Below are positions 12,001-18,023 of a DNA stretch of 64,000 bases, piece by piece. Each line of letters starts with the position of its first letter. Position 1 is the first letter of the stretch. Source of the stretch: Phaeodactylum tricornutum CCAP 1055/1 (lineage: Eukaryota > Bacillariophyta > Bacillariophyceae > Surirellales > Neidiaceae); the NCBI RefSeq assembly GCF_000150955.2, contig NC_011672.1:558001-622000 (forward strand), in the 5' to 3' direction. Made by a program: the position numbers and the translations under genes. The notes beneath the pieces are model-generated. The model was not told where the DNA came from, searched no databases, and saw only the letters and a list, made by a program, of their open reading frames with translations.

Positions 12001-12671
12001 GACGTGAACAATACCAGATTATACGAAACTACGGCCAGCAAATGCGTGGAACGTTGCCTCCAGAGATCTCTATGCTTTCGTCTCTTTGGGAGATTAGCCT
12101 CTCCGACAACCTGATCGAAGGAACGATACCTTCTGATTTCTACAAACTTTCTGAGCTGGACACGCTGTCACTTTCTTTCAATCTCTTCAAAGGAACCATT
12201 CCCGAATTTATGTGGGAGTACGAAGATATGAACTACATGGACTTGGCGTACAACTTTTTTACTGGCACCATCCCAAACACAGTGCACTTGACGGAACCGA
12301 ACCTTAACGTCTTATTTGTCGAGAACAACGATCTTGCGGGAACAATTCCGGAGACGTTCGGAGATCTAAACTGGAAGCGTTTGCATATGGACGGCAACCA
12401 GTTCAATGGACCAATACCTGCGGGTATCAACTCGCCAAGGATGGAAGAGCTAATGTTGCACAACAATCAGCTGACTGGGGGCTTTCCAGCCTCAGCTTTC
12501 GCGAACGATCTTCCGACCGGAACGTCAAAACTCCGCCAAGTGACAATTTATAACAACGACGTTACGGGAGATGTCAACGAGATGTGCAGTCTTTTTACGA
12601 CTGGTAGTCTCGAGACTTTTGAAGTCGACAAGGATAAAGTTCTTTGTGACTGCTGCGCTGGAGCACCTTAA
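1..12671 (+). CDS. Giant WLRNN-repeat transmembrane LRR protein (5' end outside window)
   Basis: One frame is open from the window edge (first full codon at base 3) to the TAA at 12669-12671, over 4,220 codons. The Leu codon at base 9 is no start: Lys-Thr before it fits the repeat pattern, so the true N-terminus lies upstream. In order it holds WW-type repeats (to about 2600), irregular WLR repeats (2601-3789), about 48 regular repeats of roughly 47 residues (3790-10470), about seven Pro/Gly-rich repeats with DW(N/A)RNR (10500-11400), an acidic linker, one hydrophobic span (about 11538-11591), a Cys-containing domain and plant-type LRRs ending in a CDCC motif. No kinase domain or intron is seen. 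Single-span proteins with such LRR domains are known in diatoms, where the LRR part is thought to face outside; that would leave the repeat part cytosolic. I know of no function for the WLRNN repeats. A cell-surface or adhesion role is inference. Confidence 0.85.
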   Translation, partial: KTLSVEQKAAEIQESLNWWTKNAARHSLNLAEVNESVEKMKKVNHLFDWWQHRDIPLEDYFDPFSDPRAAEKLAKEMEAALQKYMKSGDIVFSLDDLSLVDPFIKVKHALISILSKESSPESLKLDLDDVVTWYKRHGSSFDPSNASPDDVAMFKKVQQLFSVWGTSDLPNVTEAERAAREMLDAADFWLRNRDVAEESLESFELEKLRKIKHISLDLHALALTGKQTKIAAKKLQEVIGWWRLKGGKYDPQTSTPEDVARFEKLQTIMTDWKLNPSLVAEKTASEMAEALSWWTRNNHGMDPEKYEKGDLPMFLKVQQAMQVWQTKGVCSLLEDQAALDAKEIEADLRHWETIKDSDTASFKTLDQLVFNRLKKVFYKFHNKKEYPEDFICFMRNPKAIVEVRDTLQEWKLLGGRVNMLDMPSITIPKMKRSMSNFLDALIDWRRSKAFQNLSVEEAERLAKEMLGSLNWWTTKGGKKFDQRQALQDMEPDMLFVRNVQQTMAELVDPRAHSDRDNLDLSYLSIDLSSSKTMNLIETLEKQVGWFRAHGNNISSHTIDEELKYQDAKRLAQWWAKYGKPLDSKRATDASAVILRILENRFDEDSPKAINAFERLSHMWSPGRKLGCSHDNAIAKDIHDSLTWWRAKAYIIDTTNLTAPDTAKIENLKQLVQWIEQNGAGNTHDNVDNALNWLRGPNSDDLTIDLYSNMNDILDWFQNDKKPGSNFPSDDNGKMKKVQENVSWWERNPNKQSDPPLGDLGALYARYQTLRPLIEWWDTRGKDFAVRNGQMVVDEVDDIDFQLKQTLHWLEKHVEEKSVPHHSGNDIDLLGNTLSWLRGEDSGSSVLGEPTGVKKSKKPSFLGLPRSSLTPEERRAAEMEEALSWLRTNDLSYDHPGMDDASLATIRTINSIVPGASMKDPIEVVNTMENALDWLRNNDTNKDWSLDDLSVASSRIVRGNEAVGPPTTLEEERARDMESALNWLRNNDATQGYDAPSFGSFRTIGDSSRGLGAIPENSNARNMENALDWLRANDAGINFGDDDLSSFNPDKVGQKGMSATAEQQRASDMAGALEWLRSSVPSGSSVADLSANSYGTGPSSDQLYSGGDIGNALNWLRSEIPSLGFVDDLSVVSGRNPSQGPLSEYEKRAKSMTDALSWLRNGEDEIGLQDPLSISFSDMQNRGLDQDRSKPLGMTDAMDWLRSNVAGFATDGLSDLSKNNLDGAPLTVEQQRSRAMDDALNWLRQNNPDDLDETEPIGSSKDRKMPTIEEQKAQIRAKQLNSALLWLRNNNPNVNDVDDETLDAFRSLAGLPLPGIELTPDQKRKAMEDCLTWLRTNKPSLENIDDDTIESFARLTGLHLPSDYTSPEEKARLLETSLEWLRNNNLKTQEVDDPTVLSLAGVVGIELPRGKLTASQKKETMDNVLNWLRNNKLDPADVNTETLQRLVYLTGVTMPKPPMSTKTKKAIVDNTLNWVRRNRPDLGSVDDATISAFSRLAGIPLLEHRPSTQDKIQVVENFCNWLRNTEVDACNVDEPSLFALTKLAGIPMPRGRLPSKEKERLIVEALEWLRKNSPDSGTFDYSCLAAFEAIPGIPIPRGLLGVEDRQQTIDDAVSWLRDNEPTVDALDFSSIASLRTLAGLPITRGRLDIEERSRAMEDAIKWLRSNDPRIEDVEITTLAAFANLAGIPILGMPLSMEEKREVFTDLLNWIRKNDPDLRDVDESTVNAFVNLAGLPLPQGRIPAEDKKKLMVGPVNWLRRNRPQAENVDGPTVQALRNLTALSPPITTAFEKENTLEQILNWIRKTSPKIDGKKLNDPSVLAIANLAGLHPPNSRLTPTVKNNAVDQALEWLRNNDPDPENVDFPMIAALANLSGAPMPKGTRSVGDKAKPMEEALQWLRENTPSLDDIDEPIFQAFVNLPGVPPPSRNLSSEEKKSIMEEAIDWVRAHDVAPESINQATLRSFANVTGRPLPKGLLTPIKKQKAMEHFQHWLRNNDKDWSVVDDLDVRVFAKVAGIPMPRGENSDVVDEAMTWLRSNEPRLEDLDDPTVLALSNLSDLPLPQGKLSATDKKKALEDAIEWLRNNDPKQPRLVDGPTLKALASLAGIPVRGSFLSPGRREEIIENSITWLRENEPQVDSLDTPSMKALCNLANVNLPHGRISTEDKKQVLEDATTWFRSNVPRESDIDASPLRALARLAGIPMPHGRIPFHEKVNTLEIAVNWIRKNDPRLDNVEDPDIRALANLIGVPIPFSKLYRAEEKAALDQVVSWLRKNDLKEPVYDVDEPTFTALTNLASVVPRAILPPTAKNHAINDSLEWLRNNDPKARDVDHPTLRALANLAGVPVPQSRPSSHRTQLILDDIVAWLRNNSPNPEDVDDPTLVALLSIGNIPVPREAMALVDKTAAMDKCVDWLRNNKVNPSDVDDPTVNALCSLAGTPISRGILSESHKKKALDESLRWLRHNDTDLEVLDDPTIQALANVAGIPVAIYKPEDILRDALTWLRNNELDGGSVDDPTLAALSNLTGISLPKGELSNTKKVEVVEEAMDWLRNNEPEADTVDTPTIQALANIAGIPTPRLRISPEQKSEAMRDIMDWLRNSNPKVEDVDDSTVDSLANLAGLPMPNSNNATSKELENALDWLRSNDPRPQNIDDPTLASFTAIAGVPMPKAAFTLEEKAKAIEDTVAWLRSNTVKPEDLDEPTTVALMNVTGTSPRSFTPAQKEAIVEQALTWIRNNTPRPEDLEDPTIQALSNIAGIPSPTTKMSSPEKARMLAESTVWLRSNSPIVENIKDPALAVFAKLPGVNVPRRPLSLEQRTKAMNEVLDWLRNNSPNPADMDEPTVSALANIPGLPQTRGVVSPEQTKSIVDGAVDWLRNRGPKMEELDEPTISAFRTLSGLPMPVHLLPDEKIKLVEDAVNWLRNKELPIDQTDDPTIQAFANIAGLPAPTRRLLPDDKKGALQDAVDWLRNNKVSPLELDDPSIAALASLAGIPVAQEKMSPVEKGRIVEESLDWLRNNGAQPKAVEDPDLVILANLAGVPLPLTRPPPQERAKALEKSMDWLRKNDPPLVTLDGPTLTLLSNLSGIHIPQSTMDPDEKAVVLEKSLDWLRHKNPRPTDIDEPTLNALSRLAGVPLPRAEFPKHPKEDQPENSIDWLRQKQRKPSFGEPVPSSLENVPGSPLIVLPNEEDQLLDRALDWLRNNDPPLIDIDEPTLEAFTTLTGVPMPCAELSPEDKASLLNDALDWLRNNDLKPSDIDEPTLQAFTNLAGVPTDQRPLQPDQKAKLVEEAIDWLRKNNPQPNDIDKQTLLAFANLAGLPPPTPKLSPKEKAAAMEEAINWLRKNEPIRIVDEPTSFKPKNIDGIPVLPGDTIRNTDTVIDWLRNHGATIPEEYLSSPQYVNLPKAVMPRRSEFPEEKVKAMEEALDWLRDKDPQTPHKEPDILTLNNFPNIPPDASPEFQTQAIEDALNWLRNKAPIHPDDSIGNIPYDRVPHTGLSRFPYGLDTPSEDHPSLDWNRNRSVPGVQGPSPYGLDDGPEGPPSMQRAIGPDARPDESPGWDWARNRPAAGHEGPNPYNLDNGPNGPTSVPRSAISGDFPENHPGWDWARNRPIPGGEGPTPYELGDSPHGPTSMPRGPDGSDLPEDHPGWDWARNRFPPGVKGPNPYELGNGPNGPTSMPRGIQEGNNPDGHPGWDWNRNNPVPGVQGPGPYDFSGPFEGPLGLAPRPPPESPVAYPEVDWNRNGPPRGIDGPAGISFSIPPEGPTSMPRYPTETPADYPAVDWNRNKPIPGNAIEPYENPDVGDQSAPWATEPDEETEDGQGPRPMAVPEDLYSEPETEESKQEPKGTVFPVWLCLTLAVLASVVGANSVSGPATATGAPPNLLFDPTAPLGGTPPVLPNLPVVPAVPCPQDAACEFIMGSVDRFLPPQTRALINVPGTCQNWSREWLRTGKDIMEFQVERIRQRFAMALMYCEFNGDNWLESELWVSDLHECDWYTMIGVDPCGRREQYQIIRNYGQQMRGTLPPEISMLSSLWEISLSDNLIEGTIPSDFYKLSELDTLSLSFNLFKGTIPEFMWEYEDMNYMDLAYNFFTGTIPNTVHLTEPNLNVLFVENNDLAGTIPETFGDLNWKRLHMDGNQFNGPIPAGINSPRMEELMLHNNQLTGGFPASAFANDLPTGTSKLRQVTIYNNDVTGDVNEMCSLFTTGSLETFEVDKDKVLCDCCAGAP
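3..2600 (+). repeat. Zone A: long degenerate WW-type protein repeats
   Basis: Coding repeats of about 65-75 residues with a core like EALSWWTRNN, then a middle stretch ending in VQQAMQVW or a similar Trp helix. Copies are strongly diverged, so the duplications look old. Two WLRG copies near 2080 and 2500 bridge to the next zone. Confidence 0.7.
2601..3789 (+). repeat. Zone B: irregular WLRxND repeats
   Basis: About nine units keep the (M)xxALxWLR(N/S)N helix but have variable Ser/Asp/Gly-rich spacers with DDLS-like motifs. The LAGIPMP element of zone C is missing. This zone looks like an intermediate between zones A and C. Confidence 0.75.
3790..10470 (+). repeat. Zone C: about 48 regular 47-residue WLRNN repeats
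   Basis: I counted about 48 units of about 141 nt each. The consensus runs EEKxxAMEDALDWLRNN, then DPxPxDVDDPT, then LxALANLAGIPMPRG. It reads as two short helices joined by an acidic loop and closed by a Pro-rich turn. The DNA around TGGCTTCGAAACAA recurs, but units differ at many sites while the residues are kept, which argues for selection on the protein. The last four units decay at the 3' end. Confidence 0.85.
10500..11400 (+). repeat. Zone D: Pro/Gly-rich DWNRN repeats
   Basis: About seven units of about 45 residues carry W(D)W(A/N)RNRPxPG, then GPxPYxL, then GPTSMPR. The Trp-Arg-Asn core echoes zone C, but the rest is Pro/Gly-rich and probably extended. It sits between the helical repeats and the membrane span, so a flexible stalk is a fair guess. 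Confidence 0.75.
11538..12560 (+). other. Membrane span and LRR domain of the giant protein
   Basis: The hydrophobic segment at about 11538-11591 (VWLCLTLAVLASVVGA) is the only strong membrane span in the visible protein. A Cys-containing domain with SREWLRTG and HECDWYTM follows, much like the N-cap found before plant LRRs. From about 12040 four to six repeats of the LxxLxLxxNxLxGxIP type follow. The orientation is inferred from family resemblance. Confidence 0.75.
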
Positions 12672-13240
12672 CCCTAAACGGGTAAAAGGGCTTTTCGCTT
12701 TATATTTTTACACCTTACCAATTTACATTATTGACAGCACGATCACACAACAAGCTGATTACTGAAAGGAGGAAATCGAAACAATACTGCCTTGAGACTA
12801 TTGCATGCTTCCCAAATGCAAAGGATCGGTGCTGAGGAAGGTTCTTTCCCACATTGAACCTCCTCATTCGTTTCGGAACTCTTGAAGAATTGAAGACAGC
12901 CTTCCCACTCGGATTTTTATTCTTCGGAACCAGTGTCACTCAATTTTGTGATGATCTGACTGTAACGAAAAAAAAATAAATAATGAGATGTTTACATCAA
13001 TTCTTTTTCACATTTGCAGTCGTGAGTAGGCAACACTCGGTGCAGTTATACAGTAGGTAGCTAGTCTTTTGCTCTTCCCTTACACGATATTTAGATCCTT
13101 ATCCCACGCTTCCTCTATCGGTCACTTATGTATTACTAGCGATGATAGTGGGTCTACGGTAGCGGTTACTGTATCGTCATCCAGCTTGTTTCCGGCTGCT
13201 ACTTGGTGTAGGAAGTCAACAAAGCAAATACATTGAATGC
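12672..13240. other. Convergent intergenic region
   Basis: 3' flanks of the giant gene (plus strand) and the RRM gene (minus strand). AT-rich runs lie near 12969-12983. No supported gene is seen; the short frames here lack family features. Confidence 0.6.
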
Positions 13241-14050
13241 TCAATTCGACCTTGTCTTTTTGTTCGAGAATTCTTTCTGCCACAGCTTTCCGTTCGAATC
13301 CCGAAAGCTTCCTTTTATTCGACCATGATCGTATTCGACGCGGCATGGGCGCGCTAGTACAATGATCTGGGTGGCATTCTGGACAGCTTTTTGGGCGCTG
13401 TCGATAGATTCAAATTCGACATAGGCAAAGCCTTTCGACCTTTGACTCTGCGAATGCCGTACTACACGCACACCTCCCGTAGCAATGGCACCGTACGCTT
13501 CCATGACTCGTTGAATATCGCTTTCCGAGGCATCGTACGATAAATTGTTCAACATGACGGTCTTGGAAGGTTTCGAATCATCCGAATTCAAAGAGGGCAC
13601 TTGTGCCTGCGACGTCTTCGGTGCGTTGGCGGCTTGGATTGTGAGATAGCGATTTTGCAGATACTTCCCGTTAAGTTGCAAAGCCGTCTGCTGGGACTCC
13701 TTTGTATCGAACACTACGTGACCGTAGCCTCGTAAGCGACCGGTATCTTGCCAGACGGGAAGACGGCACTCGACAATATCTTCGACACCGTTCTCGGTAA
13801 AGAATTTCTTGACTTCTTGAGGGGTACAAGTGTATGGTATTCCTTCCACAAAGACGGTCCGATCCAATTGTATCGTTTTGGGATCATTGTCGTTGTCTAC
13901 GGGTACCTCGGCTTCGTCGTCGGGTGCGATTTCCGACGACTCCTTTTTGCGCTTGCGCTTCCGACGGCGCTTGCCTTTCTTTTCATCGTCGGGTTCTTCC
14001 AACAAATCCTTCGCGTCGTTGTTCGGATTGTCGTCTTGTGAACTCGTCAT
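13241..14050 (-). CDS. Two-RRM RNA-binding protein, nucleolin-like
   Basis: A protein of 269 residues from the ATG at 14050; the frame stays open upstream but offers no better start. The N-terminus has an acidic stretch, then a Lys/Arg-rich stretch (GKRRRKRKRKKE) that looks like a nuclear or nucleolar signal. RRM1 (about residues 70-150) shows RNP2 TVFVEGIPY and RNP1 RGYGHVVF. RRM2 (about 165-245) shows RNP2 VMLNNLSY and RNP1 KGFAYVEF. The short tail GSFRDSNGKLWQKEF resembles tails of nucleolin/Nsr1-type RRM proteins. It probably binds RNA in ribosome biogenesis or pre-mRNA handling, but RRM proteins are hard to assign, so only the RRM call is firm. It diverges from the TSTD2-like gene across 579 bp. 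Confidence 0.8.
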   Translation of the reverse strand: MTSSQDDNPNNDAKDLLEEPDDEKKGKRRRKRKRKKESSEIAPDDEAEVPVDNDNDPKTIQLDRTVFVEGIPYTCTPQEVKKFFTENGVEDIVECRLPVWQDTGRLRGYGHVVFDTKESQQTALQLNGKYLQNRYLTIQAANAPKTSQAQVPSLNSDDSKPSKTVMLNNLSYDASESDIQRVMEAYGAIATGGVRVVRHSQSQRSKGFAYVEFESIDSAQKAVQNATQIIVLARPCRVEYDHGRIKGSFRDSNGKLWQKEFSNKKTRSN

Positions 14051-14629
14051 GGTCTCGCGTTGGCTTGGGGAGTTGTCCGTATAGAAGAAAAGGGTGGTTG
14101 CGACGACTGAAGGTCCCGTTTGGTGCGAGATTCTGGGAAAACAACGAGCCTTGCAACAATAGTGTGTCTGTTGGTGGCGACGGGGTCTGAAAAGGTTTCG
14201 TGTCGCCCGTCCTTTCTTTGGTTGCAGGTCAGACGCCAAAATCATTCACCGGCAGGGAACGGTCGGATTCCGAAACGAGGAGAGATACAGACGCTATTGA
14301 GAGTAATTGTGAGTACCATACCTTCGGTGCGCAGTGACTTTAAACGGACGAAAGACAGATCAATGTGTAGGTAGACACCACTCTTCCAGAACGTGTAGTG
14401 ATGCACCCAGTCAAATCCCCCAAACCGGCTTTTTACTAACAGTGAAGAATATCCTTGACTGTGAGTGAGCGACGGCGATTCTCGCAGTCAACGAAAACGG
14501 TGAGCCAACCAAACAGAGCAGAGTGTAGTCTTGCCTCACTGCCAACAATGTGCATATGGTTAACAAACAGCAGCACTTGACACCAAACTAGGATCTTAGC
14601 TCAACAAAAGAACGAGTCGACGCGACATT
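14051..14629. promoter_or_regulatory. Divergent promoter region, RRM gene / TSTD2-like gene
   Basis: 579 bp between two divergent start codons; it must hold both promoters and 5' UTRs. No individual motif could be supported by eye. Confidence 0.5.
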
Positions 14630-16204
14630 ATGAAATTAGCCGATAACAACCAACGCAAAAAACGAATCAGCCGCAAAGAACAAAAGGCTCGGAAAAAACA
14701 ACGCTGTCAAAGCGGGCCAGACAAAACCTTTTCACCATCGGAACACTCGGCAGAATCAGCAACAGCTGTGTCAAGCCCTGTGCCTAGTCTCGAAGACCCG
14801 GATGATTCTTACATTCCGACACCGATTCCTACGTACGATCAGCTACGTGCTCAACACAAGGCCAAGCCCCTCGGAAAATGGTTTCCGAAAGCGATGGTAC
14901 TCAAATCGACCCTTCCCGAGAATCTATCCTCTAAGGCGAGTCTCGTTCTGTTTTACCAGTACATTAATCCGGCTTGGCCCGAGTCGGTAGTACAGACACT
15001 GATGGGATTTCTATATGAACTTGCCCAGCGGAGAACGTTGGGCGGGCGCATCCGTGTGGCCCCCGAAGGCGTTAACGCCACCATTTCCTCCGTCGACACG
15101 GAAAATTCGACTGCTGCTACGACGTTGCGACATTTCGCCCGAGATTTGCAACGATTCCATGAAGGTTTTCTACAAACCGATTTCAAATTCATTGATGGTT
15201 TGTCGACGGACCGACACTTTACCAATTTCAAAATGTTCCCCGTGCAGGAACTCGTCTTTTACGGACTCTCCAGTGAACAAGCACCCCTCAGTAAAGGTGG
15301 TGTTCATTTAGAGCCAAACGAGTTTCATAAACGTTTGGAAGATGAGGGCACCGTTGTTGTTGACGTCCGGAACCACTACGAAGCCCTGATTGGTAGGTTC
15401 AATGGCCAAGAGCAGCAGAATGAAAAAGGAGCGGCTGAATACGTCGACCCCATGATGCGCAAATCTACCGATTTTTCGTCTTGGTTGGAGAGACCTGGGA
15501 CGCAAGAAAGGTTACGAGGGAAGCAGGTGCTCTTATATTGTACTGGCGGCGTGCGCTGCGAACGAGCATCAGCCTATCTGAACCAGAAAATGGGATCGAA
15601 TTTGAAGGGAGTATATCAACTGAGAGGTGGTATCGAACGCTACTTGCAAGCCTTCCCGGATGGGGGCCACTGGCGAGGGAAGAATTTCGTCTTTGACAAG
15701 CGCGAAGCGGTAGGCGTGGACAACCCCGATGGTGACGGTGGGATTGTGCGGAAAGGAATGAAGCCGATCCAGATCGAGACGCAGTGCTGCATCTGTCATA
15801 AGCCATGGGATCGATACATAGGTAAAAAGAAATGCGAAACCTGTGGCGTTCCTGTCTTAATGTGTGATTCGTGCATGTCATCAATCAAAAAACGAAATCC
15901 GAAACCTCTCGTTCGCTGTCCGTTATGCATTGAGGAAAATGTGACAGTCCGGGCGGAAGAGGTTGAATACACCAATAATGGCGTCAACGTGACGGCGTCG
16001 ACAAATACGTCAGAGGCAAAAGGAAAGATGGCACCATCGATTTTGAAATGGGGCGGTGGTCATGCCTCGCAAAAGAAAGACAAGCGACGGTTCCAGGGTA
16101 AGCCGTGTCGATTTGGCGCGGAGTGCAGTAGGCCTGACTGTTTCTTTGCCCATCCGTCAGAGCGGTGTGAGAGCAAATCAAAGTTAACTCTTCATAAAGC
16201 ATAA
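14630..16204 (+). CDS. TSTD2/TrhO-like rhodanese protein with CCCH zinc finger
   Basis: A single-exon protein of 524 residues. After a basic, disordered N-terminus comes the TrhO (YceA/UPF0176) N-terminal domain (about 95-190, with RVAPEGVNATIS). A rhodanese domain follows (about 230-345), with VVVDVRNHYE and the active-site loop YCTGGVRCE, whose first Cys (near 303) is the expected catalytic residue. Next come four CxxC pairs (about 385-435) as in the rhodanese C-terminal domain, then a C-x5-C-x4-C-x3-H finger near residues 493-509. Bacterial TrhO makes 5-hydroxyuridine at tRNA position 34; the animal homologue is TSTD2. The combined catalytic loop and zinc clusters suggest a tRNA-modifying role. 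The CCCH finger is an unusual addition and may help bind RNA. No organelle signal is evident. Confidence 0.85.
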   Translation: MKLADNNQRKKRISRKEQKARKKQRCQSGPDKTFSPSEHSAESATAVSSPVPSLEDPDDSYIPTPIPTYDQLRAQHKAKPLGKWFPKAMVLKSTLPENLSSKASLVLFYQYINPAWPESVVQTLMGFLYELAQRRTLGGRIRVAPEGVNATISSVDTENSTAATTLRHFARDLQRFHEGFLQTDFKFIDGLSTDRHFTNFKMFPVQELVFYGLSSEQAPLSKGGVHLEPNEFHKRLEDEGTVVVDVRNHYEALIGRFNGQEQQNEKGAAEYVDPMMRKSTDFSSWLERPGTQERLRGKQVLLYCTGGVRCERASAYLNQKMGSNLKGVYQLRGGIERYLQAFPDGGHWRGKNFVFDKREAVGVDNPDGDGGIVRKGMKPIQIETQCCICHKPWDRYIGKKKCETCGVPVLMCDSCMSSIKKRNPKPLVRCPLCIEENVTVRAEEVEYTNNGVNVTASTNTSEAKGKMAPSILKWGGGHASQKKDKRRFQGKPCRFGAECSRPDCFFAHPSERCESKSKLTLHKA

Positions 16205-16516
16205 CAACGCTTTACATGAGTGATTATCTTACATTATATATCTGTCAGTCAGAGTAGCGGTGTGATCGGGTAGGATTGCTCTGAACCCTACTATAGAGAG
16301 GGGTAGTGGACCGGTGTTCTCCAGAAGTAGAGTTGACCAAACCGTGCCAGAGTCATAAATAACAGAGAAATTCCTGTGCGAAAAAAGCAAAAGCGCGCAC
16401 AGGCTGCGACAATTTGATACGGGGTGGACCCCTGGGACGAGGCAACCGTCTCTGCTTACAGTTCATTGCTATTCCTGATCTTTAAAGACACGGCAATCAC
16501 GACGCCTCTAGAGATT
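16205..16516. other. Tandem intergenic region
   Basis: 312 bp between the TSTD2-like stop and the next ATG on the same strand. It holds a 3' UTR and a promoter; nothing else is recognised. Confidence 0.5.
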
Positions 16517-17713
16517 ATGTCTGCAAGCGAGGCTTCTGAGACATCGACGCCGCAAATGCTCGTTTTAGGACAAGGGGACGATGATCACGAGTTTCTAAAC
16601 GATTCGGCCGCATCATCAAACAGCTCTACTGCAGCGAGCGCAAGCATTAGAACAAGCCCTTCCTCATGGCGCCGAAGGCAGCGTCAGAGGCAGCCGATGA
16701 GTCGTGGGGATGAAATTAAGCAGCCCTCATTGATTAGCCGACTTTTTCTTTCGTCGTCGAAAGACGAATTAGTCGACACGAATCAGCAAGACGTCGAAAG
16801 CGGGTATACATCCTTGGCAGAGCCACAAAACTACGAGGGATTGGGTTGTGAAACCGAAAGAGCGGCACAGATATTCCGATTGAAACGCGCTGCTGCTCTA
16901 AAACAGTCTCTGCTTTGTGATGAAAGTCAACTGGATCAATCGTCGAAAACTGGAGCTGATGTCATGTCCTCGGAAGATGCTTTACAGCAGGATTGTTCCT
17001 TTTTCTATCGTGATTTGGAGGACCTGACAGAGTCCACTGAAACACGATTAAATCGACGGACGCCTCGATTTGGCAGTCTATTGCGACAGTCTTTAAATGG
17101 CGAGGCATCAACAGGTGCATCCTATACGTATATGACGTCCCCACCAATCCTGCAACACTACCGCACGCGATACGAACAGCTCAATCAAGATTTGGCCCCA
17201 ATGCGACATCGTCATGACTTAGAACTATCTATCGGAGATGACGATAACAATGTAGGTGGCGAAACTGAGGAGCATGGCAGATCAAGAGGAGTACAAGACT
17301 ACTCTATCGTCAAGAATGACACAGCCGAGTACTCGAGTCTCTTCTACATTCTCCACGGCAAGCTTCTGATGCATTTACCCCATGATCACATTCGTCTCGT
17401 GATGGATCCCGATTTAGAACCAGGGATTCTTTCGGTAGAGCAACGCCGGCGTCCGTCTGATCGACTGGATCTTTCGGAATCGGACCTTGAGACTAACAAA
17501 GAGCCCCCACCACCATTGCATTACGTTTTGACCGTCCCGGACGACTTGTATCGTCGTGTAGTGGGGGAGCTCAGCGACAGCATCTTCCATTCCAACTGGG
17601 GTTTGACTTCTTCAGAAGAGCGCAAGGTTGATATTCGAGTTGCCTTGTTGGTATTGGCAGTGGTCTGCTTCCTCTTTTGGGTGGTGGTGCTGATTTGGGG
17701 CGAGAAACAGTAA
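16517..17713 (+). CDS. Unknown tail-anchored membrane protein
   Basis: A protein of 398 residues from the first ATG at 16517; the frame extends upstream only to non-ATG codons. Most of it is Ser/Gln/Asp-rich and looks disordered, with a basic patch (RRRQRQRQP) near residue 55. A more ordered part (about 270-375) contains YSSLFYILHGKLL and LHYVLTVPDDLYRRVV. The last 25 residues form one hydrophobic span (ALLVLAVVCFLFWVVVLIW) followed by GEKQ. With no signal peptide, this fits post-translational tail-anchoring in the ER or another endomembrane, N-terminus in the cytosol. I do not recognise the family. Confidence 0.75.
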   Translation: MSASEASETSTPQMLVLGQGDDDHEFLNDSAASSNSSTAASASIRTSPSSWRRRQRQRQPMSRGDEIKQPSLISRLFLSSSKDELVDTNQQDVESGYTSLAEPQNYEGLGCETERAAQIFRLKRAAALKQSLLCDESQLDQSSKTGADVMSSEDALQQDCSFFYRDLEDLTESTETRLNRRTPRFGSLLRQSLNGEASTGASYTYMTSPPILQHYRTRYEQLNQDLAPMRHRHDLELSIGDDDNNVGGETEEHGRSRGVQDYSIVKNDTAEYSSLFYILHGKLLMHLPHDHIRLVMDPDLEPGILSVEQRRRPSDRLDLSESDLETNKEPPPPLHYVLTVPDDLYRRVVGELSDSIFHSNWGLTSSEERKVDIRVALLVLAVVCFLFWVVVLIWGEKQ

Positions 17714-18023
17714 CGTGAAGCGTGGAAAGGCAAGCAAAATCTATTGTCATATTTAGAGTGAGCTTCATTTCAAATATGCTAGCTGGACAATACTTCGACT
17801 AGCAAAAGACCTTGTGGACTATGGCAAGTCATTGCCGATAGTTAATGCCTTTGAAAACGCCACAATAGCATTTTTCTCATGCGTAAAAGCAATTTTGAAA
17901 ATAGCTCACAAAGTTTAGTCTTAAAATGCTGCCGTTTTTTTTTTCTAGCGATGATGGAAGACACAGTCAACACAAATTCTTTTTGCGACTGCCTTGGTGG
18001 AAAGGTTGTCCATGAAATGCATA
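17714..18023. other. Convergent intergenic region with poly-T tract
   Basis: 3' flanks of the tail-anchored gene (plus) and the CYP38-like gene (minus). A run of about 11 T lies near 17934-17944. No gene is seen. Confidence 0.55.

Noticed and set aside
13281-13300. GTTCGAATCCC, like a tRNA B box
   Set aside because: It lies inside the RRM coding frame and no cloverleaf or A box surrounds it.
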